Assembly (NCBI RefSeq): GCF_006438965.1
Contig: NZ_RCZM01000001.1
Coordinates: 807,097 to 871,096, forward strand
Source of the DNA: Pedococcus bigeumensis
GTDB lineage: Bacteria; Actinomycetota; Actinomycetes; Actinomycetales; Dermatophilaceae
DNA length: 64,000 bases
Direction of reading: 5' to 3'
Below, in pieces: positions 58,706 through 64,000 of this stretch. Every line of letters starts with the position of its first letter. Position 1 is the stretch's first letter. The notes beneath the pieces are model-generated. The model searched no databases. It saw only the letters and a program-made list of their open reading frames with translations, and had not been told where the DNA came from. The position numbers were made by a program, and so were the translations under genes.

Positions 58706-59353
58706 TCAGGACGGGAAGGCCGGCGGATTTCGGCCGGTCGCACGGCGGTAGTCGCGAAGGGTCATGGTGAGGAACGCCGCGGCATACGCGACCAGGCACA
58801 CGCCGCCGACCACGGCGGTGAGGAACCCGTTCGCACCGCAGGCGTCGGTCACCAGCGCCCCGAACACTCCTGCCACGATGGCATTCACGGCGATCATGAA
58901 CAGTCCGGTGCTGCCGATGAAGTGGCTGGGCCCGCGGGTGCGGGTCATGCCGTAGGTGCGCCGGACGCCGATGAGGTCGTCGGTGATCCCGGTGACCAGG
59001 TAGGGCGCGACGCCGGGGTCCAGGTCGACGTAGGCGGCGCGCAGTCGGTTCATGCCGATGACCATGGACTCGTCGTCGGTCATGACGTTCGCGACCCGGA
59101 TGCCGGTGAGCGTCCCCAGCACCAGCATGGCCGCGCTCAACCCCACTGCGAGCACGTGGAAGGCGTGGCCGAACCCCGCCACCTGCACCGTGAGCCCCAC
59201 CACGACGAGGGAAGCCGACTCGATGGTGAGCAGGATCGAGATCCGTGACATCACCTCGGACCACGTCATGCTCCGGGTGGCGAGCAGGCTCCAGTGCTCG
59301 GTCGCGAGGATCTGCGCGCGAACCGCAGGTGGGACGTCTGGGCCTTCAGCCAC
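58706..59353 (-). CDS. Four-helix membrane protein of unknown function
   Basis: The 215-aa protein has about four helices, including ISILLTIESASLVVVGLTVQV, LAVGLSAAMLVLGTLTGIRVA and a C-terminal pair. No recognised family. GTG 59353 is exactly seven bases after TACCGT on the minus strand, so leaderless. Confidence 0.72.
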   Translation of the reverse strand: MAEGPDVPPAVRAQILATEHWSLLATRSMTWSEVMSRISILLTIESASLVVVGLTVQVAGFGHAFHVLAVGLSAAMLVLGTLTGIRVANVMTDDESMVIGMNRLRAAYVDLDPGVAPYLVTGITDDLIGVRRTYGMTRTRGPSHFIGSTGLFMIAVNAIVAGVFGALVTDACGANGFLTAVVGGVCLVAYAAAFLTMTLRDYRRATGRNPPAFPS

Positions 59354-59460
59354 GGAACCCACGGTAGGGGGGCGGCGCCCGGACGTCATCCCGCACGTGG
59401 ACGACCGTGGTGACCACGGTGAACGGGTCGGGCCGCCACGGAGGGGGCCCTTGTCTTGGT

Positions 59461-60171
59461 CTAGGCCTGCAGTGCAGTCGGCACGCTCTCGTCGTTGGCC
59501 TGCTGGACCATCTCGGCGGCCACGCGGCGCAGCTTGATGTTGCTGTGTTGCGAGACGTGGGTGAGGTACTGGAAGGCGCGGTCGTCGGTCAGCTTGTACC
59601 GCTCCATGACCAGGCCGGTGGCCTGACCGATCACGGTACGGGTGTCGAGGGCGGACATCAGGTCGTCCTCGTGACGGGCCTTGCCGAGGACGAGGGCGAC
59701 GTGCGCGGCCAACAGCTGGGCGGTGGCCTCGAGCTCGGGCCTGAGGGTCCCGGGCTTGGTGGCATAGAGGTTGAGTCCGCCGAGCGTCTTGCCGTCGAGG
59801 AAGATGCGCAGTCCCATCTGGGAACGCAGCCCGAGGGCGATGGCTGGCGGCAGGTACCGCGGCCAGCGTGTTTCGGTGGTGGCGTCCTCGATGGTGATGA
59901 CGGGGCTGTCCTGGATGGCCGTGATGCATGGCCCCTCGCCGAGGGCGTACTGGAGCCGGTCCAGGGTAAAGGCAAGCGGATCGGAGCCCGCCAGGGTCTC
60001 GATGGTTCCGTCCGCGCGACTCACCGAGATGCCGGCGTGGTCGACACCGGGCAGCGCCTGCCGGACCGCGTTGATGAGGGTGTCCAGGTTGCTCTGCAGG
60101 TCCGCCGAGGAGCCGATTCGCCTGGTTGCGTCCGCCAGTGCCTCGAAGAGGTCGGGCCGGTCAGGGGCCAT
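59461..60171 (-). CDS. GAF-ANTAR RNA-binding regulator
   Basis: The 236-aa protein has an N-terminal GAF sensor (about 30-165; LGEGPCITAIQDSPVITIED) and a C-terminal ANTAR domain (TRTVIGQATGLVMERYKLTDDRAFQYLTHVSQ), which binds RNA hairpins to antiterminate transcription. The signal and targets are unknown. The dyad TGGTGA-gttga-TCACCA lies at 60192-60208 just upstream of its start. Confidence 0.88.
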   Translation of the reverse strand: MAPDRPDLFEALADATRRIGSSADLQSNLDTLINAVRQALPGVDHAGISVSRADGTIETLAGSDPLAFTLDRLQYALGEGPCITAIQDSPVITIEDATTETRWPRYLPPAIALGLRSQMGLRIFLDGKTLGGLNLYATKPGTLRPELEATAQLLAAHVALVLGKARHEDDLMSALDTRTVIGQATGLVMERYKLTDDRAFQYLTHVSQHSNIKLRRVAAEMVQQANDESVPTALQA

Positions 60172-60645
60172 GGGGCATCCGGTTGCGATCGTGGTGAGTT
60201 GATCACCAAGCGTTCGCTCTGGGGAACAGGTCGCCTGAGGTCAATGCGGTTTTGAGCAGTTTCAAACCCGATTGGGACTATTGGTCAGGTTACTCCTGTT
60301 TGGCTCAGCGGCAGTCGGTTCGCCGCGTTGTTGTGGGAGTGGCTGTCGGTGCGATTTCAGCTCAGGTCTGCAGCCGCCGCTTCTCGGACCCCGGTGGTGT
60401 CGTGGCTGCGGCCGTGGGAGCGGACCAGTCAAGGACGAGCAAGGTGGCGAGGGGGAGCGGCAATGTCTCGGGTCGGTCACTTTGGGTAGGTATGCGGGGC
60501 GCCCGTCGGAGCGCCGCCGCATCCTTGGCGGATGACAAGGCCATGGTTTCCGACGGCATCGCCATGGCGTCGAGCGCCTCGCCTGTTGGGGCCGGAGTTT
60601 CGTGGCCGACCCCTGAATGTTCGCTCGCGGCGACGCAACGTCGTG
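60172..60645. other. 474-base stretch without a supported gene
   Basis: Between the GAF-ANTAR gene and the CAT tRNA. It holds the small dyad TGGTGA-N5-TCACCA (60192-60208), presumably part of the GAF-ANTAR upstream region, and locally lower GC around 60240-60360. Open frames through it run into the tRNA antisense and have no family resemblance. I see nothing else. Confidence 0.6.
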
Positions 60646-60719
60646 TGGGGCAGGTCGGGCTTGAACCGACGACCGACGGATTATGAGTCCGCTGCTCTGA
60701 CCGACTGAGCTACTGCCCC
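60646..60719 (-). tRNA. tRNA with CAT anticodon (Ile2 or elongator Met)
   Basis: A 74-base cloverleaf on the minus strand: acceptor GGGGCAG/CTGCCCC, D-arm GTAGCTCAGTCGGTCAGAGC, anticodon stem-loop with CTCATAA (CAT), T-loop GGTTCAAGCC, discriminator A, no CCA. The variable and anticodon stem (CGGACTCATAATCCG) look more like tRNA-Ile2, whose C34 becomes lysidine, than elongator Met, but sequence alone does not settle it. TAGGCT at 60760-60755 may be its -10. Confidence 0.9.
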
Positions 60720-60873
60720 GGCGCCAGCTCGGCTGTCACCGGCTGGGCGCCGCGAGCCTATCGCTCACCGTGCTGGCTGCCGTGGACCGGCGCACAGCCG
60801 ACCCACGGCCTGCAGAGGCCGCCGCCACAGGACGGGCACGCACGGTGGAGCTCCACCACCGAAGGAGCACCTC

Positions 60874-61344
60874 ATGAAGATCCGAATCGTCCCCGTCGCC
60901 GCGGGCCTGGTTGCCGCCGCAGGCATCGCCATCACCGCGGCGTCCTTGGCCAGCGCCGACCCGACGTCACCGACGTCCACCCTCGCCGCCTACGGCCAGG
61001 TCGCGCCGGGCCAGGGGGAGACGCCGCAGGGCAACGGCAACACCGACCCCAGCAAGCCGATGCGGTCCGACGAGAAGCTGTTGACCGGAGACGTGGCCGC
61101 CAAGGTCACCGCCGCCGCCAAGGCCAAGGAGCCGACCGCGACCATCCAGCGCGTGGAGACCGACTCCGACGGCGTCTACGAGGCCCACATGGTCCGCGCC
61201 GACGGCACCCAGATCATCGTGCAGATCGACAAGAGCTACGCCGTGACCAACGTCCAGGTCGGCGGGGCCGGGGGACCGGGCGGGGAGGCGGGCCAAGGCG
61301 CGCCACCGGCCGCACCCTCGGCGGAGTCGAGCTCGACCACCTGA
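60874..61344 (+). CDS. Secreted PepSY-like protein
   Basis: The 156-aa protein has a signal peptide (VPVAAGLVAAAGIAITAASLASA), a central PepSY-like domain (TGDVAAKVTAAAKAKEPTATIQ; TDSDGVYEAHMVRADGTQIIVQIDK) and a Gly/Ala/Pro tail. PepSY proteins inhibit or buffer extracytoplasmic factors; role unknown. A good GAAGGAG site precedes the ATG. A hairpin follows 23 bases after the stop. Confidence 0.82.
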   Translation: MKIRIVPVAAGLVAAAGIAITAASLASADPTSPTSTLAAYGQVAPGQGETPQGNGNTDPSKPMRSDEKLLTGDVAAKVTAAAKAKEPTATIQRVETDSDGVYEAHMVRADGTQIIVQIDKSYAVTNVQVGGAGGPGGEAGQGAPPAAPSAESSSTT

Positions 61345-61367
61345 GCGTGCCCTGACCCCGCGGAGAG

Positions 61368-61411
61368 GGTGCCGGTGTGCCGCGTAGGGGAGCCCGCGGC
61401 ATACCGGCACC
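61368..61411 (+). terminator. Hairpin after the PepSY gene, octamer in one arm
   Basis: A 17-bp stem with one mismatch (61368-61384 and 61395-61411), 10-base loop. The right arm carries CGGCATAC; the left arm carries GTGTGCCG, one base different. No T-run follows. Confidence 0.75.
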
Positions 61412-61584
61412 GTGCGGTCCTGTTCCACCAGATGAACGTGAGGTTGGTGAGAGTGCTGGTGCGTGAGTGCTTCGTGGTGCACAATGGGCGCAGCACAGCC
61501 AACTGAAGAAGCGACACACAGCCAGGCCAGCAGGTGACGAGGTTCGTGGGGAAGACGTCCCTCGCACACCAAAGGAGGCCCGGA

Positions 61585-62100
61585 ATGTCTGTCGCGATGC
61601 CGCGTGTCATGACCCGCGGGGTGGTGTTCATTCACGCCACCCCGAAAGCGCTGTGCCCACACATCACCTGGGCCCTCGAAGCCGTGCTCGATGGCCGGGT
61701 GGCCATCGACTGGACGCCTCAGCCGGCCGGTGCCGCACTTGTCCGCGCGGAGCTCGCGTGGGCAGGGGTGCAGGGCACCGGCGCCAAGCTCGCCTCGACG
61801 CTGCGCGGGTGGGACAACCTGCGCTACGAGGTGACCGAGGAGCCCAGCGCCGGCTCGGACGGCTCGCGCTGGTCCCACACGCCCGCGCTGGGGATCCACC
61901 ACACGTGGACCTCGGCCTCCGGTGACGCGGTGATCAACGAGGACCGGCTGCGCGAGGTGCTGCGGCTGTCCCAGGGCTCACCCGAGGCGATGGCCGAGAT
62001 GGTCGAGGAGCTGCTCGGCACCGACTGGGACGCCGAGCTGGAGCCGTTCCGGTATGCCGGCGACGGGGCTCCCGTGCGCTGGTTGCACAAGGTGGGCTGA
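61585..62100 (+). CDS. DUF3145 family protein
   Basis: The 171-aa protein has the family N-terminus MSVAMPRVMTRGVVFIHATP and the core LDGRVAIDWTPQPAG. DUF3145 is an actinobacterial family of unknown function that is often next to fatty-acid synthesis genes, as here, upstream of fabF. AAAGGAGG precedes the ATG. Confidence 0.85.
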   Translation: MSVAMPRVMTRGVVFIHATPKALCPHITWALEAVLDGRVAIDWTPQPAGAALVRAELAWAGVQGTGAKLASTLRGWDNLRYEVTEEPSAGSDGSRWSHTPALGIHHTWTSASGDAVINEDRLREVLRLSQGSPEAMAEMVEELLGTDWDAELEPFRYAGDGAPVRWLHKVG

Positions 62101-62195
62101 CCGGGTCCGACCGGCCGCGCTGACCTGCAGGTTTGGAGGGTTACGTCGGATGTTGGGTATTCTCGCCCGCTGACCGACCAACTCTGGAGGAACGT

Positions 62196-62819
62196 GTGAC
62201 CCGCCCCAACCTCATCGTGGGGGCGCTGGCCGCAGTCTGTGTGGGGATGCTGCTGTGGTGCGCCCGACTCATCCTGGCCGCCGATCTGCCTCTCGGCGCC
62301 CACGTCGCGGCGTGGGTTCTCTGGGCAGTGGCGACCGTGGCTGTCGTGACCCTGATGGCCTACCTGCGTGAGTTCCTGACGCACCGGCAGGTCGTCGGAC
62401 GCGAGGCGAGCTGGAAGCCACTGCCGTCCCTCGTACTGCTCTGGATCGGTGGGCTGACGGCGTTGCTGTCCTTCGCCTTCATCCTGCCCGACAAGGCCGC
62501 GTCGGATGGTGCGGAAGGGCCGACCAAGGCCAACACGTCCCTGACCGGACAGGCGGTCACGTCAACACCGTCGACCGCCACGCCTGCGCCGGGCGCCGCG
62601 CGACAGGCCTCGTCGACGACCTCGTCGCGGTCGGTGTCGTCGCGCACCGTGCCGCCGGCGCCTGTCTCGACGACCGCTCCGCGGTCCACCCCGACAGGGG
62701 GCGCGACAGCCTCGCGGACGTCGACAACGACGACGCCGTCGACCACCACGTCGCCGCTCATCGACATCCACATCCTGCCGCCCCCGGCCAAGCCGACCAC
62801 ACCGCCGGGGCGCGGCTAG
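62196..62819 (+). CDS. Membrane protein with Ser/Thr/Pro-rich exported tail
   Basis: The 207-aa protein has about three hydrophobic segments (LIVGALAAVCVGMLLWCA; VAAWVLWAVATVAVVTLMAYL; SLVLLWIGGLTALLSFAFIL) followed by a ~90-residue Ser/Thr/Pro/Ala tail with many TTTST tracts, typical of surface-exposed glycosylated stalks. Function is unknown. GGAGG precedes the GTG. Confidence 0.75.
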   Translation: MTRPNLIVGALAAVCVGMLLWCARLILAADLPLGAHVAAWVLWAVATVAVVTLMAYLREFLTHRQVVGREASWKPLPSLVLLWIGGLTALLSFAFILPDKAASDGAEGPTKANTSLTGQAVTSTPSTATPAPGAARQASSTTSSRSVSSRTVPPAPVSTTAPRSTPTGGATASRTSTTTTPSTTTSPLIDIHILPPPAKPTTPPGRG

Positions 62820-62926
62820 GGACCCTCCTCAGGATGCCTACGACCCACCGACCGCGCACGGTGACGGGAGTAGGGCGGCCCGCCTGAAGGTGCTGGAGCA
62901 GCGGTGCACAGTCCGGTTCGCCACCA

Positions 62927-63493
62927 TCATCGGCGTTCCCACTGCTCCCTCGTGATCTCGAACCGGAAGCCGCCACGCTCAGCACCTTCGACGCCCTGCA
63001 TGTCGTCAGGTGTCGGGACCGCCGCGACGACGGACATGCCGACCTTCTGCATGACCCGCTGGGAGGAGACGTTCAGCGCCATGGTCTCGCCCCAGACGGT
63101 GCTGACACCAAGCTCGGTGAAGCCTTTGTCCAGAAGGGCCTGCGAGCCCTCGGTCGCGTACCCCTTGCCCCAGCCGTCCCGGCGGAGCCGGTAGCCGAGC
63201 TCGACCTCGTCCAGCGGACCCGTCCGCTCCGGGCGAAGGCAGAACCAACCGATGAAGGCGCCGGTCTCCTTTTCGTAGGCTGCGAACAGTCCAAACCGAC
63301 CGTTCCACCGCTCATACGCGGCAAGGAGGCTCGGGATCACCTCGTCACGGACGACGTCATCCGACAGCGACGGCTCGCCACCAGTGAGGTAGCGCATCAC
63401 GGCGGGATCACTATCCAGCTCGATCAGCAGGTCCGCGTCGTCCGAGGTGAACTGGCGCAGCACCAGGCGGTCGCTCTCGACGTAGTCGCTCAT
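62927..63493 (-). CDS. GNAT acetyltransferase, RimJ/RimL type
   Basis: The 188-aa protein has ESDRLVLRQFTSDDADLLIELD, the acetyl-CoA loop in YRLRRDGWGKGYATEGSQAL and a C-terminal strand ALNVSSQRVMQKVGMSVV. RimJ/L-like enzymes acetylate ribosomal proteins or small amines; the substrate is unknown. Confidence 0.85.
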   Translation of the reverse strand: MSDYVESDRLVLRQFTSDDADLLIELDSDPAVMRYLTGGEPSLSDDVVRDEVIPSLLAAYERWNGRFGLFAAYEKETGAFIGWFCLRPERTGPLDEVELGYRLRRDGWGKGYATEGSQALLDKGFTELGVSTVWGETMALNVSSQRVMQKVGMSVVAAVPTPDDMQGVEGAERGGFRFEITREQWERR

Positions 63494-63591
63494 GGCAGAA
63501 GCATGCCGAGGACGGCACGCATCGCCAAACGACTTTCCTGGTGGGCCGGCCTTCCTGCGCGGGAGGTGCCCACCACACCTTGCTGGTGATC

Positions 63592-64000
63592 TCAGATCGA
63601 GGTGAAGACCACCGCGACGTTGTGACCGCCGAAGCCGAACGAGTTGTTGAGCGCGGCGATGTCGCCGTCCGGCAGCTTGCGGGCCTCCCCGTGCACGACG
63701 TCGAGCTTGATCGCGGGATCGAAGTCGTCCAGGTTGATCGTCGCCGGGGCGAGCCGGTGGTGCAGCGCCAGGATCGTGAAGACGCCCTCGAGCGCGCCGG
63801 CCGCACCGAGCAGGTGCCCGGTCATCGACTTCGTGGCACTGACCGGCATACCGTCGGCGTCGTCGCCGAAGGCGCGCCGGATGGCGTTCGACTCGGCCAC
63901 GTCACCGACGGGGGTCGAGGTGGCGTGGGCGTTGACGTGCACGATGTCCTTGGGAGTCAGGCCGGCTCGCTCGACCGCCTCGACCATGGCACGGGACGCG
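63592..64000 (-). CDS. fabF: 3-oxoacyl-ACP synthase II, C-terminal part
   Basis: The 3' end of a beta-ketoacyl-ACP synthase (KAS II), cut by the right edge. It contains the active-site His in VNAHATSTPVGD, the second catalytic His and Lys in ATKSMTGHLLGAAGA, and the terminal NNSFGFGGHNVAVVF. It is on the minus strand, with DUF3145 and the GNAT downstream. Confidence 0.94.
   Translation of the reverse strand, partial: ASRAMVEAVERAGLTPKDIVHVNAHATSTPVGDVAESNAIRRAFGDDADGMPVSATKSMTGHLLGAAGALEGVFTILALHHRLAPATINLDDFDPAIKLDVVHGEARKLPDGDIAALNNSFGFGGHNVAVVFTSI

Noticed and set aside
60252-60686. A 144-codon + strand frame ending in GQVGLEPTTDGL.
   Set aside because: Its end is the antisense of the CAT tRNA, a familiar artefact; the rest has no family resemblance.

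Overview
The window is high-GC (roughly 70%) bacterial chromosome with gene families typical of Actinobacteria: DUF3097, DUF3145, SigE-type sigma factors, CIRCE/HrcA, a DtxR/IdeR-type iron box, a GAF-ANTAR regulator and many GTG starts. The order hrcA-dnaJ-rsmE-HIT-phoH-ybeY-CNNM-era, then leuA, recO-uppS, zur-glyS, dus-dgt-dnaG and a fab-linked end, fits order Micrococcales, plausibly Intrasporangiaceae. The family-level guess is an inference from gene order. I see no rRNA, CRISPR array, transposase, integrase or prophage gene.

Layout. 1-9350: start of a DUF3097 gene, heat-shock genes hrcA and dnaJ behind a CIRCE operator, rsmE, a sigma factor with a membrane partner, HIT protein, and phoH-ybeY-CNNM-era. 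9356-20518: EVE protein, BCCT osmolyte transporter, asd, acyl-CoA dehydrogenase, GNAT, an ArsR-MFS pair behind two large palindromes, GntR plus ACC deaminase, and an ASCH-like/HhH protein. 20524-29034: leuA with a probable leucine leader peptide, a large membrane protein facing a beta-propeller lipoprotein, alkB/recO sharing an SOS box, uppS, and a lipoprotein hydrolase. 29076-32674: zur-znuB-znuC-znuA behind twin Zur boxes and a small membrane protein. 32719-43232: aminotransferase facing glyS, a second sigma/partner pair, an ABC-2 exporter with a two-component system, sulfurtransferase, and dus. 43278-55026: DJ-1 protein, a MocR regulator facing an APC permease, YdeI protein, dgt, an iron ABC importer under an iron box, and dnaG with a small partner. 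55112-64000: tRNA-Asn, the glutamate importer gluABCD, membrane and GAF-ANTAR proteins, a CAT-anticodon tRNA, secreted and membrane hypotheticals, DUF3145, GNAT, and the end of fabF.

Regulation is readable at many points. The metal-uptake operons carry their cognate operators, the alkylation-repair gene an SOS box, hrcA-dnaJ a CIRCE element and leuA a leucine-codon leader. Many genes have a TANNNT-like -10 hexamer 6-7 nt before the start codon and no Shine-Dalgarno, so leaderless transcription appears common.

The most unusual signal is not a gene. The octamer GTATGCCG (or its complement CGGCATAC) occurs 42 times by eye, on both strands, in several reading frames and in intergenic DNA, against about 2 expected from base composition. 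Three times it occurs as an inverted pair, one of them imperfect, and two of these lie in hairpins just after genes. This resembles the layout of DNA-uptake sequences in Neisseria and Haemophilus. A second oddity is a 62-bp palindrome present twice with conserved arms and different loops.
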